In this document: one piece after another, positions 41,426 through 49,874 of the stretch
Layout of the letters: each line of letters starts with the position of its first letter
Position numbering within the stretch: the first letter of the stretch is position 1
Assembly: GCA_965261945.1 (NCBI GenBank)
Contig: CBDHEF010000002.1
Span: forward strand, 2,418,001 to 2,482,000
DNA from: VXOI01 sp965261945
Lineage (GTDB): Bacteria; Chloroflexota; Dehalococcoidia; Lucifugimonadales; UBA3495
Length of the DNA stretch: 64,000 nt
Reading direction: 5' to 3'
The notes under the pieces: generated by a model
Told to the model about the DNA's origin: nothing
What the model saw: only the letters and a program-made list of their open reading frames with translations
The model's database searches: none
Translations under genes and position numbers: made by a program

Positions 41426-43063
41426 ATGGACGGAGTTACCGCAATCGCCAACATACTGCGGATGGAAGGCGTGGAATTCATCGGCTGTGTGCCGTACCAG
41501 CCCTTGCTGGAGGCCGCCGCCATCGCCGGGATCCGCCCGATAATCTTCCGCCAGGAGGTCACCGGCGTCCACATGGTGGACGGCTACTCGCGGGCGACCA
41601 ACGGCAAGAAGATCGGCGTCTTCATGATGCAGAACGGTCCGGGCGCGGAAAATGGCTTCGGCGGCGTGGCCCAGGCCTACTCCGAGTCGGTGCCCATCCT
41701 GCTCTTGCCCGCCGGAATGGCCCGCGACAAGCGCGGTGTGCATCCCAACTTCTACCCCACCCGCAGCTATGAAACCATCACCAAGTGGTCCGAGGAATTC
41801 AACATGGTGGAGCGCATTCCCTCGATGATGCGCCGGGCCTTCACCAAGCTGCGCAGCGGACGCCCCGGCCCGGTGCTGCTGGAGATTCCCGCCGACGTGG
41901 CCACCGCCGAGCTGCCCGAGGAGCTGTTCGACTACGAGTCGCCCCGCTCCGTGCTGCAACAGGCCGACCCGTCGGACGTCAGCCGCGCCGCCGCCGCCCT
42001 GCTGGCCGCCGAGCGCCCCGTGATCCAGGCAGGGCAGGGCGTGCTGTACGCCGAGGCGACCGACGAGCTGGTGGAGCTGGCCGAGTTCTTGCAGGCTCCG
42101 GTGATGACCACGCTTCCCGGCAAGAGCGCCTTCCCGGAGAACCACCCGCTGGCCCTGGGAGCGGGCGGCCCCAGCACCACGGCGATGGTCAACAAGTACC
42201 TTCATGGAGCCGATACGGTCTTCGGCGTGGGCGCCAGCCTGACCAAGAGTTTCTTTGCGGTGCCCATCGCCGACAACAAGACCTTCGTCCATCTGACCAA
42301 CGACGAGGACGCCATCGGCCGCGAATTCCGCTGCAACTACCCGCTGCTGGGCGACGCCAAGCTGGTGTTGCGGCAACTGCTGAACGAGTTGAAGGACCGC
42401 GCCGGCAGCCCCCGCCCGGTGAACCATGCCCTGCAGTCCGACATCCGCTCGGTGAAGGAAGCGTGGCTGGCCCAGTGGATGCCCAAGCTGACCTCAAACG
42501 AAAAGCCGATGAACCCTTACCGCGTCGTCTGGGAACTGATGCACACAGTCGACCTGGACAACACCATTGTCACCCACGAGTCGGGCAGCGCCCGCGAGTA
42601 TATGTCACCCTTCTGGGAAGCCCGCAAGCCCCGCAGCTTCATCGGATGGGGCAAGTCCACGCAGTTGGGCTACAGCCTGGGCCTGGCCATGGGCGCCAAG
42701 ATGGCCCAGCCCGACAAGCAGGTCATCAACGTGATGGGCGACTTGGCGTTCAGCACCGTGGGCCTGGACATAGAGACGGCCGTGCGTTGCAACATCCCGA
42801 TCATGACGGTGATTAACAACAACTCCTATATGTCGATCTACGACGACAGCCGCTTCCCGGTGGCAATACAGAAATACCAGGTCAAGACCCTGGGTGGGCA
42901 GTTCGCAGAAGTGGCTGCGGCGATGGGCGCCTACGCGGAGAAGATCACCGAGCCGGACGAGATCATCCCCGCCATCAGGCGCGGCCTGACCGCCACTGCA
43001 TCCGGAGAGCCGGCGGTGCTGGAGTTCATCACCCGCGACGAGGGCGAGTTCTCCAGGTTCTGA
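41426..43063 (+). CDS. Thiamine-diphosphate-dependent enzyme (acetolactate-synthase-like)
   Basis: 545 residues with the three-domain layout of ThDP decarboxylases and synthases. The N-terminal PYR domain has the cofactor-activating Glu in RQEVTGVHMVDGYSRA and MQNGPGAENGFGGVAQA. A middle domain follows, then the PP domain with VMGDLAFSTVGLDIETA...NNNSY, a divergent GDG-(x)n-NN motif (GDL instead of GDG). It follows an AGAGG ribosome site and is monocistronic. Substrate is unknown; relatives include acetolactate synthase, benzoylformate decarboxylase and oxalyl-CoA decarboxylase. No small ALS subunit adjoins, so isoleucine/valine synthesis is not implied. Confidence 0.8.
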   Translation: MDGVTAIANILRMEGVEFIGCVPYQPLLEAAAIAGIRPIIFRQEVTGVHMVDGYSRATNGKKIGVFMMQNGPGAENGFGGVAQAYSESVPILLLPAGMARDKRGVHPNFYPTRSYETITKWSEEFNMVERIPSMMRRAFTKLRSGRPGPVLLEIPADVATAELPEELFDYESPRSVLQQADPSDVSRAAAALLAAERPVIQAGQGVLYAEATDELVELAEFLQAPVMTTLPGKSAFPENHPLALGAGGPSTTAMVNKYLHGADTVFGVGASLTKSFFAVPIADNKTFVHLTNDEDAIGREFRCNYPLLGDAKLVLRQLLNELKDRAGSPRPVNHALQSDIRSVKEAWLAQWMPKLTSNEKPMNPYRVVWELMHTVDLDNTIVTHESGSAREYMSPFWEARKPRSFIGWGKSTQLGYSLGLAMGAKMAQPDKQVINVMGDLAFSTVGLDIETAVRCNIPIMTVINNNSYMSIYDDSRFPVAIQKYQVKTLGGQFAEVAAAMGAYAEKITEPDEIIPAIRRGLTATASGEPAVLEFITRDEGEFSRF

Positions 43064-43249
43064 CGAATCCCCGCAACTTGAATCGGTCGCATCCGGCGTG
43101 GGGGCGCACATCCGTGCGTCCCTACGCTCGTTCCCTGCAATCCAGTCCAGAATGCCTGCGCCCTGACCATTTGCTGACAGTTGCCCCTTGCACCGCACGT
43201 CCCGCTTGCGCTCAAATAGTGGGAGCGCATTTGGAACGGGAGCAACAAC

Positions 43250-43984
43250 ATGGCGACAGCAAACGTGACGAGCGATTCGGCAAGACGGACCGGCGCGGGG
43301 CCGACGGTGCGGGAGATGCCCAGCGAGGAGCGGCCGCGTGAGCGGCTGGCAAATTTCGGCCCGCGCCACCTAAACAACACCGAGCTTATCGCCATCCTGC
43401 TGCGGACGGGATCGGCGGGCGAGAACGTCATATCGCAGTCGTCCCGCCTGCTGTCGCGGTTCGACGGCCTGCGGGGGCTGGGCAAGGCCACCTACGCCGA
43501 GCTGTGCGCCGAACGGGGGCTGAGCGAGGCCAAGTCCTGCCAGATTCTGGCCGCCCTGGAGTTGGGCCGCCGTTTCGTGTCGCTGGCTCCCGAGGAGCGG
43601 GCGAGCATAAATTGCCCGGAAGACGTGGTCAACCTGCTGTCCGCCGAGATGTCGGCCCTGGAGCAGGAACATCTGCGCGTTCTGCTGCTCAATACCCGAA
43701 ACGAGGTCATGGGCGTCGAGGAAGTCTACATCGGCAACGTGAACAGCTCGGTCGTCCGTCCCGCTGAAGTGTTCCGGCCTGGCATCCGCGCCAACGCCAC
43801 CTCACTGGTCATCGTCCACAACCACCCCTCCGGCGACCCCACGCCCAGCGGCGCCGACGTGTCCATCACCCGCGACCTGGTGGAGGCCGGCAAACTGCTG
43901 GGCATGGAACTGCTCGACCACCTGGTCATAGGCACCGGCCAGCGATTCGTCAGCATGAAAGAAGCGCGGCTGGGGTTCTCGTAA
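43250..43984 (+). CDS. radC: RadC-family JAB-domain DNA repair-associated protein
   Basis: 244 residues. The N-terminal RPRERLANFGPRHLNNTELIAILLRTG and the helix-hairpin-helix GLRGLGKATYAEL are family features. The C-terminal JAMM domain has H190, H192, S194 and D203 (HNHPSGDPTPSGAD), so it is a complete metalloprotease-like site. RadC's real role is unresolved; it is linked to DNA repair or competence in older literature. The ATG lies downstream of a GGAACGGGAG ribosome site. The 186-bp gap before it has a GGGGGCGCAC hairpin near 43099. Confidence 0.9.
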   Translation: MATANVTSDSARRTGAGPTVREMPSEERPRERLANFGPRHLNNTELIAILLRTGSAGENVISQSSRLLSRFDGLRGLGKATYAELCAERGLSEAKSCQILAALELGRRFVSLAPEERASINCPEDVVNLLSAEMSALEQEHLRVLLLNTRNEVMGVEEVYIGNVNSSVVRPAEVFRPGIRANATSLVIVHNHPSGDPTPSGADVSITRDLVEAGKLLGMELLDHLVIGTGQRFVSMKEARLGFS

Positions 43985-44001
43985 GGGAACAGCGCCGTTT
44001 C

Positions 44002-44943
44002 CTATCCGGCCAGCGGCTCCATGCCGGCCTCGGCGCGGGCGTCGTTGATGTGGTCCAGAACGCGCTGGCGCAGCGGGGCGATTTCGTAGCCGATGTCGGC
44101 CAGCATCCGGCTGTTGTCCACCAGGTAGACGTGGGGAACGCTGCGGTCGCCGGTGGTTATCTGCGCGTCGGGGATGAAGCTGCGCACCGCGTCGGCCATG
44201 TCCTTGATGGTGGCCAGGCTGCCGCCGCTGATGTAGGTGCGATGGTTGAGCTTCTCCGACAGGGCGGCGCGGACGAAAATCTCGGCGGCGTCCTCGGCGT
44301 GAATCATCGGCGACGGCTCGTCCTCATGGAAGGGCATGGTGATGGGCTGTCCGATGGCCGGCAGCGACACCATCAGCCCTCCGATCATGCCGGTCATGCC
44401 GGTGACCCGCCCGTGTCCGAACACCGTGCAGATGCGGATGCCCCGCAGGTCGAGGCCGTAAAGGTCGGTGTAGCGGCGGGCTGAGAAGTCGTTGACCGAC
44501 TTGGTCATGCCGTAGACGTTGATGGGGTCGTTCACGTCGTCTTCGTTGATGGGCCGCTCCCCGAAGGTGTCCTGCACACCGTAGACCGCGATGGAGCTGG
44601 CATAGACCACCCGCTCGATGCCACACCAGCGGGCGGCCTCGAAGACGTTGTTGGCGCCGCCGATATTGACCTGCATGGCGAAGTGGGGCCGGTCTTCGGT
44701 GTCGGGCGGCAGCAGCGCGGCCATGTGGATGACGCGGGTAACGCCGTGGGTGTTGATGGCTTCCAGCAGGTGAGGCAACTGAGTGACGTCGCCCCGGTAC
44801 AGCCTGATGCGGTCCAGGTAGGGCGTGAGGTTCGCCCGCGGCGGGGCCAGGTCGAAGCAGACCACCTCCTCGCCGCGCTCCAGCAGCTTGCGAATGATAC
44901 GGTTGCCGATGAATCCGGTCCCGCCGGTTACCATGACGGACAT
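44002..44943 (-). CDS. NAD-dependent epimerase/dehydratase (extended SDR)
   Basis: 313 residues with a Rossmann N-terminus GGTGFIG (residues 7-13), D in CFDLAPP for NAD binding, catalytic Ser in YASSIAVYG and Y-x3-K (YGMTKS). This is the complete extended SDR set. Sugar-nucleotide epimerases and many other reductases share it. No glycan genes adjoin, so the substrate is unknown. It converges with radC. Confidence 0.85.
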   Translation of the reverse strand: MSVMVTGGTGFIGNRIIRKLLERGEEVVCFDLAPPRANLTPYLDRIRLYRGDVTQLPHLLEAINTHGVTRVIHMAALLPPDTEDRPHFAMQVNIGGANNVFEAARWCGIERVVYASSIAVYGVQDTFGERPINEDDVNDPINVYGMTKSVNDFSARRYTDLYGLDLRGIRICTVFGHGRVTGMTGMIGGLMVSLPAIGQPITMPFHEDEPSPMIHAEDAAEIFVRAALSEKLNHRTYISGGSLATIKDMADAVRSFIPDAQITTGDRSVPHVYLVDNSRMLADIGYEIAPLRQRVLDHINDARAEAGMEPLAG

Positions 44944-45216
44944 TTGCGCTCTCCCGAAAGCTCCCGGCCTTCCAACCCGCTCAGGGCCGGCTTCGACCGG
45001 AAAGCAGTATGCTTACGATGGTACGACAATGATAGATTGGCCCCGGACGCCCGGCAATCCCCATATTCGCCCAGGGTCTTTTGTTCCTCCCTCTTCCTTT
45101 GAGGGACAGGGCCGAGGTGAGGGTGAAATCAGGGAACGACACAATGCTCTCCCACAACGGTGACGCCCCACCCTTACCTTCCTCCGAAGGGAGAGGGAGT
45201 ATCCAAACACCCGCGC
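44944..45216. other. Gene-free stretch with palindromes upstream of the trp promoter
   Basis: Two degenerate CCCTCTYCC/GGGAGAGGG-type palindromes lie near 45088-45111 and 45171-45197. I see no gene. Confidence 0.5.
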
Positions 45217-45246
45217 TTGACACGCCCGCGCCGCCTGCCCTATCCT
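45217..45246 (+). promoter_or_regulatory. Sigma70-type promoter of the trp operon
   Basis: TTGACA (45217-45222, perfect -35) and TATCCT (45241-45246) are 18 bp apart. Transcription would begin near 45253, about 40 nt before stem I of the T-box. Confidence 0.75.
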
Positions 45247-45291
45247 GCTTTTCACACAATCGAATATCCGTAAAGGCTGTGAAGGGGAGTA

Positions 45292-45621
45292 GTAGGCTTC
45301 CAGCGGGGCAAAAAGCGAGCCGGGTTTGGTGAAAGCCGGCGCCCAGCGCAGAAGTCCGAATGGACCCCGGAGCCGCAGGCCGAACCCACCGCGCCTACCA
45401 GGGTTTTAAGAACCGGGGCGCAACGGGCTAGGCTGAGCCGGTCAGGGCGCCGTTAAAGGCCCGCGGCATGGGACTGATCAGACTCAGGTCCCCCCGCCGG
45501 TTGAGATTCCGGTCACGGCTGTCTACGCCCCGGCGCAGCGAAGCGTCAGGCGAAGTTGGTGTACCGGATAAGAAGGGTGGCAACACGATGCAGACTCGTC
45601 CCTTGACGGACGGGTCTTTTT
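45292..45621 (+). promoter_or_regulatory. T-box riboswitch, tRNA-Trp type (UGG specifier)
   Basis: Base pairs GTAGGC (45292-45297) with GCCTAC (45393-45398) close stem I. On the 3' side of stem I the sequence GAA-TGG-A puts a Trp codon (45361-45363) in the specifier position. The T-box core AGGGTGGCAACACG is at 45574-45587, close to the AGGGTGGNACCGCG consensus. Its UGGC would pair with the GCCA end of an uncharged tRNA with discriminator G, as tRNA-Trp has. A 9-bp terminator stem (45593-45601 with 45608-45616) plus TTTTT follows. It should allow trp expression only when charged tRNA-Trp is scarce. Confidence 0.93.
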
Positions 45622-45655
45622 GTTTCCAAGTCTAAATTTGCTTACGCGGGGCGAT

Positions 45656-47146
45656 ATGTATTACCCAACCCTGGAGCAGGTCAAGGCGCGGGCCCGGGAG
45701 GGCAACCTGGTGCCGGTCTACCGCTCGATTCACGCCGACCTGGAAACCCCGGTGTCGGCCTACCTGAAGGTGGCGCGCGGCCCCTACTCCTACCTGCTGG
45801 AGAGCGTGGAAGGCGGCGAGCGGTTGGGCCGATACAGCTTCATCGGCACCAACCCCTACCGGATCATCACCACCGGCCCCGGCCAGCAGTACGGCGAGGT
45901 GGACCCGCTGACGCTGGTGGAAGAGGAAATGTCGCGGCACAAGCTCATCCCCGTCGACGGACTGCCCGGCTTCCAGGGCGGCGCGGTGGGCTACGTCGCC
46001 TACGACGCCATCCGCTACTTCGAGCCCCGGGTGCCGGCGATGCCCGAGGACCCGCAGGGCGTGCCGGAATCGGTGTTCATGTTCGGCGAGACTATCCTGA
46101 TATTCGACCACCTGCGCCACGACATCAAGGTAGTCTCCCACGCCCGGCTAGGCGGGTGGGACGACAAGAGGCTTGAAGAGGGAGGCCCCGGGTCCGACGA
46201 GGTCGAGCGGGCCTACGCCGACGCAGTGGCCCGCATCGAGGAGATGGTTGCTTTGCTGTCCCGCCCACTCGCGCTGCCGGAGGAGTTGCAACAGGGCGCA
46301 GCCGTGCCGCCCAGCCCCATCGAGTCCAACTTCACCCCCGGCCGATACGCCGACGCCATCGAGAAGTGCGTCGAGTATGTCTACGCCGGCGATGTGATCC
46401 AGGTGGTCAACTCGCAGCGCTTCTCCCGGAAGACCGGGGCGCATCCCTTCCAGATTTACCGCGCCCTGCGCAGCGTGAACCCGTCGCCCTATATGTACTA
46501 CCTGGACCTGGACGGCTTCCAGATTGTCGGCGCGGCCATCGAGTCGGTGGTCAAGGTGGAGGACGGCGTCGCTTCCGCCCACCCCATCGCCGGCACCCGG
46601 CCCCGGGGCCACACCCCCGGCGAGGACGAGGCCAACGAGGCGGAGTTGAAGGGCAGCGAGAAGCAACGCGCCGAGCACGTCATGCTGCTGGACCTGGGCC
46701 GCAACGACATCGGGCGGGTCAGCGACCCCGGCACCGTCGAGGTCACCAAGATGATGGAGGTGGAACGCTTCTCCCACGTAATGCACCTGGTTTCCCACGT
46801 CGAGGGGCGGCTGCGAAAGGACCTGACCGTCTACGACGCCCTGCGCTCCTGCTTCCCCGCCGGCACCGTCTCGGGCGCTCCCAAAATCCGGGCCATGGAA
46901 ATCATCGCCGAAATCGAAGGCGAGAAACGCGGTCCCTACGGCGGCGCCGTCGGCTATTTCAGCTACTCCGGCAACATGGACACTGCCCTGGTACTGCGCA
47001 CCGGCATCTGCAAGGACGGAACGATGTATGTGCAGGCCGGCGGCGGCATAGTCGCCGACAGCGTCGCTGAGGACGAGTACCAGGAAACCCGCCACAAATC
47101 GGGAGCGATGATGCGGGCCATAGACATGGCCGAGGCGGGCTTCTGA
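45656..47146 (+). CDS. trpE: Anthranilate synthase component I
   Basis: It makes anthranilate from chorismate with TrpG-supplied ammonia. The N-terminal half has LLES (feedback Trp-binding motif) in YLLESVEGGERLGRYSF. The C-terminal chorismate-utilising half has PIAGTRPRG, AEHVMLLDLGRND, FPAGTVSGAPK and GPYGGAVGYF. The usual SPE before the PIAGTR region is replaced by AIE (VGAAIESVVKVEDG), a minor departure. The 496-residue start at ATG 45656 lies after the T-box terminator. Confidence 0.95.
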   Translation: MYYPTLEQVKARAREGNLVPVYRSIHADLETPVSAYLKVARGPYSYLLESVEGGERLGRYSFIGTNPYRIITTGPGQQYGEVDPLTLVEEEMSRHKLIPVDGLPGFQGGAVGYVAYDAIRYFEPRVPAMPEDPQGVPESVFMFGETILIFDHLRHDIKVVSHARLGGWDDKRLEEGGPGSDEVERAYADAVARIEEMVALLSRPLALPEELQQGAAVPPSPIESNFTPGRYADAIEKCVEYVYAGDVIQVVNSQRFSRKTGAHPFQIYRALRSVNPSPYMYYLDLDGFQIVGAAIESVVKVEDGVASAHPIAGTRPRGHTPGEDEANEAELKGSEKQRAEHVMLLDLGRNDIGRVSDPGTVEVTKMMEVERFSHVMHLVSHVEGRLRKDLTVYDALRSCFPAGTVSGAPKIRAMEIIAEIEGEKRGPYGGAVGYFSYSGNMDTALVLRTGICKDGTMYVQAGGGIVADSVAEDEYQETRHKSGAMMRAIDMAEAGF

Positions 47147-47249
47147 CACAATTGCTCCCACCTCGCCTGTGTTCCCCCCTGGGGGGAGGGTTAGGGTGGG
47201 GGTGAAAGCCAACAACCCCACAACCCATAAACAGGAGGAGAATCCAACC

Positions 47250-47690
47250 ATGCTGAAATCATTCTTCCACACCGGGTTCGTGGTCCGGGACATCGAGGAA
47301 TCAGTGCGCTTCTACTCGGAAATCCTTGGGATGCGAGTTGCAGGCCGCACCGAGCGGCAGGGCGAGTTCGTAGAGCAGGTGCTGGCCTTCCCCGGCGCCC
47401 ACATCAAGGGCGGCTTCGTCGACATGGGCGAGGGGCACCAGCTTGAACTGATCCAGTACCTCTCGCCACAGAGCGGCCCGAGCTCCGTCGAGCGCAACGA
47501 CCTCGGCGCGGCGCACCTGGCCTTCTTCGTCGAGGATATGGACAAGTTCTACGAGGACACAAGGGTAAAGGGCCTGCAATACAACAATCCGCCCGCGTCG
47601 ATGTTCGACGAGAACGGCAACCTTTCCCGCAGGGCCTGCTACGCGCGCGACCCCGATGGCAATTGGCTCGAGTTCGTCGAGTTGTTCTGA
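47250..47690 (+). CDS. VOC-superfamily (glyoxalase-fold) protein inside the trp operon
   Basis: 146 residues with two beta-alpha-beta-beta-beta modules: FFHTGFVVRDIEESVRFYSE, then HLAFFVEDMDKFYED and DPDGNWLEFVELF. His9 in FHTG, an internal Glu and the C-terminal Glu are plausible metal ligands, as in glyoxalase I or methylmalonyl-CoA epimerase. Function is unknown. It starts 9 bp after AGGAGGAG, between trpE and trpG, which are usually adjacent, and must share their transcript. Confidence 0.8.
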   Translation: MLKSFFHTGFVVRDIEESVRFYSEILGMRVAGRTERQGEFVEQVLAFPGAHIKGGFVDMGEGHQLELIQYLSPQSGPSSVERNDLGAAHLAFFVEDMDKFYEDTRVKGLQYNNPPASMFDENGNLSRRACYARDPDGNWLEFVELF

Positions 47691-47717
47691 GATTTGCTGA
47701 CTGGCCCAAACCCCAAT

Positions 47718-47742
47718 CCCCTCCCCCTTGAGGGAGGGGGTG
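47718..47742. repeat. CCCTCCC-type palindrome in trp operon
   Basis: CCCCTCCCCCTTGAGGGAGG and following G-run form a hairpin in the gap before trpG. A sister lies at about 47174-47205 between trpE and the VOC gene. Confidence 0.75.
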
Positions 47743-47808
47743 AAATCCTCCAAACCCGCAATCGTCCCAATTCTTCACACGCGAGGCCAATTCACACGCG
47801 AGGAAGCG

Positions 47809-48402
47809 ATGCTGCTGCTGATAGACAACTACGACAGCTTCACCTACAACCTGTACCAGTATCTGACCGAACTGGGCGCGGAGGTGGACACCCACCGCAA
47901 CGACAAGATCACCCTCGACGAAATAGAGGAGATGGCCCCCGACGGCATCGTCATCTCGCCCGGCCCCTGCACTCCGATGGAGGCGGGAATATCCAACGAC
48001 GTCATCCGCCGCTTCGGGCCGCGCCTGCCGACGCTGGGAGTGTGCCTGGGCCACCAGTGCGTCGGCTACGTCTACGGCGCGCGGGTGGACAGGGCCGGGG
48101 AGATACGCCACGGCAAGACATCCATGATCCACCACAACGGCGCCGGCGTCCTGAGCGGCCTGCCAAACCCCTTCGAGGCCATCCGGTACCACTCGCTGGT
48201 AGTCTACCCGGAAACGGTGCCCGACACGCTGGAGGTCACCGCCCGCAGCGAGAACGGCCTGATCATGGGCATACGCCACAAGGAGCATCCGGTGGAGGGC
48301 ATCCAGTTCCACCCAGAGTCCATAATGACCCCCGACGGCAAGGCCCTGCTCCAGAACTACCTGAACCAGGTGGCGGAATACGGCAAACCGGAGGCCCAAT
48401 GA
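47809..48402 (+). CDS. trpG: Anthranilate synthase component II (glutamine amidotransferase)
   Basis: A class I glutamine amidotransferase of 197 residues that supplies ammonia to TrpE. DNYDSFTYNL opens the domain. The nucleophile C79 is in GVCLGHQC, and the His-Glu pair lies in FHPESI. The enzyme may also serve 4-amino-4-deoxychorismate synthesis, as PabA/TrpG often do. ATG 47809 follows AGGAAG; the region before it has a direct repeat TTCACACGCGAGG. Its stop overlaps the next small ORF (ATGA). Confidence 0.94.
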   Translation: MLLLIDNYDSFTYNLYQYLTELGAEVDTHRNDKITLDEIEEMAPDGIVISPGPCTPMEAGISNDVIRRFGPRLPTLGVCLGHQCVGYVYGARVDRAGEIRHGKTSMIHHNGAGVLSGLPNPFEAIRYHSLVVYPETVPDTLEVTARSENGLIMGIRHKEHPVEGIQFHPESIMTPDGKALLQNYLNQVAEYGKPEAQ

Positions 48403-48494
48403 CGGCGAAGGAAGAGATGCTGGAGCAGATGGACAAAGGAGAAGGCATACCCCAAGAAGAAGCCGAGAGGCGGATACGTCAGTGGCTTCAGTAA
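48399..48494 (+). CDS. Small ORF, possible antitoxin remnant
   Basis: 31 residues (MTAKEEMLEQMDKGEGIPQE and 11 more), acidic/amphipathic. It overlaps the trpG stop by 4 bp and the start of the ParE-like frame by 13 bp. Gene order (small acidic protein, then RelE/ParE toxin) fits a toxin-antitoxin pair, but known antitoxins are longer, so it may be truncated. No family is recognised. Confidence 0.4.
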   Translation: MTAKEEMLEQMDKGEGIPQEEAERRIRQWLQ

Positions 48495-48779
48495 CTTGGT
48501 CGCCGGAAAGTCTGGCCGATCTCGAACAGATCATTCGGGACTTGGGCCGGGAATCGAGTCAGTCGGCTCAGAGTTTTTCGGAAAGCTTCATCGCGGCGTC
48601 CGGCCAGCTAAGTGAATACCCCTTCAGGGCGGGTGTTTCCGATGGCAAACAGGGAAGATACCCGAGTGTTGCCGGTCAGAAATCATAGAGTGATTTACAG
48701 GATTCAGCATAGCAATGTTGAAATTGCAAGGATTCTTCACGCCGCACGGCAGATAGGGCCATCTGATTTACACTTCTGA
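48482..48779 (+). pseudogene. Frameshifted RelE/ParE-family toxin
   Basis: GTG 48482 opens VTWSPESLADLEQIIRDL, the typical ParE N-terminus, but this frame ends at 48688. Dropping one C from the CCCC run at 48619-48622 gives PSGRVFPMANRED followed by RVLPVRNHRVIYRI and IARILHAARQ, the typical ParE C-terminus, ending TGA at 48777-48779. So a single homopolymer base splits an otherwise recognisable toxin. It lies between trpG and trpD on the same strand. It could be a phase-variable or dead toxin, or a sequencing error. Confidence 0.75.
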
Positions 48780-48820
48780 ATCGTGATATTCGGCTACACC
48801 ATCGTAATGGAGCAGAAGTC

Positions 48821-49837
48821 TTGGATATCCGTGAAGCAATTGACGCAGTAGTCGCGGGCCGGTCGCTGACCATGGATGAGGCGGCGGCGGTGATGCGGCA
48901 GATCATGCAGGGCGATGCGACACCGGCACAGCTTGGTTCCTTCCTGACCGCACTGCGGCTCAAGGCCGAGTCCACCGAGGAGATCGCCGGCATGGCCACC
49001 GTCATGCGCGAGTTCTCTCGCAAGGTCCGCGTCGAGGGAACGGTGGTGGACTCGGTGGGCACCGGGGGCGACGGCTCCAACTCCTTCAACATTTCCACCG
49101 CCGCCGCTCTGGTGGCCGCGGGGGCCGGGGTGCGCATCGCCAAGCACGGTAACCGCGCCGCCTCGGGAAGCTGCGGCGCCGCCGATGTTCTGGAGACCCT
49201 GGGCGTGCGCATCGAGCTGCCGCCCGAGGGCGTGGAGCGGTGCATCAACGAGGGGGGCATCGGATTCATGTTCGCCCAGGCCTTCCATCCGTCCATGCGC
49301 CACGCCGGGCCAGTGCGCCGGGAAATCGGCATCCGCACCGTCTTCAACATCCTTGGGCCGCTGACCAACCCCGCCGCCGCCCAGCGCCAGCTCATCGGCG
49401 TCGCCTTTCCCCAACTGGGCGAGAAGATGGCCGAGGTCATGCGCCTGCTGGGGTCGGAGCGCACCCTCGTAGTCCACGGCGCGGGCGGGCTGGACGAGAT
49501 CGCGCTGAACGGCGAAACATCAGTGTGGGAACTCCGGGACGGCCAGGTGAAGAGCTGGACGTTCCGTCCCGACGATACGGGCCTGGGCCGCTGGAGCGTA
49601 GACGACCTGCGCGGCGGAGACCGGGAGGCCAACGCCGATACGATGCGCCGCCTGCTTGACGGCGAGGGCGGCCCCATCCGCGACGCCGTGCTGCTCAACA
49701 CCGCCGGAGTGCTGCTGGCCGCAGGCGCCGCCGCCAGTATCCCCGAAGGAATCCAGACCGCGGCCCAGGCCATCGACAGCGCCGCCGCCCGTCAGCGCCT
49801 GGACGCGCTGGTGGAGCTTAGCAATGCCGGCGCGTAG
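48821..49837 (+). CDS. trpD: Anthranilate phosphoribosyltransferase
   Basis: It adds PRPP's ribosyl group to anthranilate. VGTGGDGSNSFNIST is the PRPP-binding glycine-rich loop, AKHGNRAASGSCGAADVLE the anthranilate site, and GPLTNPAAAQRQLIG is also conserved. The 338-residue length is normal. It starts with TTG 48821, 9 bp after GGAG; I see no in-frame ATG that would suit. Third enzyme-coding trp gene of the operon. Confidence 0.94.
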   Translation: MDIREAIDAVVAGRSLTMDEAAAVMRQIMQGDATPAQLGSFLTALRLKAESTEEIAGMATVMREFSRKVRVEGTVVDSVGTGGDGSNSFNISTAAALVAAGAGVRIAKHGNRAASGSCGAADVLETLGVRIELPPEGVERCINEGGIGFMFAQAFHPSMRHAGPVRREIGIRTVFNILGPLTNPAAAQRQLIGVAFPQLGEKMAEVMRLLGSERTLVVHGAGGLDEIALNGETSVWELRDGQVKSWTFRPDDTGLGRWSVDDLRGGDREANADTMRRLLDGEGGPIRDAVLLNTAGVLLAAGAAASIPEGIQTAAQAIDSAAARQRLDALVELSNAGA

Positions 49838-49874
49838 CAATACCCAACGAAAAGGTTACAATGGGCGAAACCCC

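Noticed and set aside
41426..43063. Naming the ThDP enzyme acetolactate synthase (ilvB)
   Set aside because: No ilvN/ilvC neighbours and a divergent diphosphate-binding motif; family membership alone does not justify the symbol.
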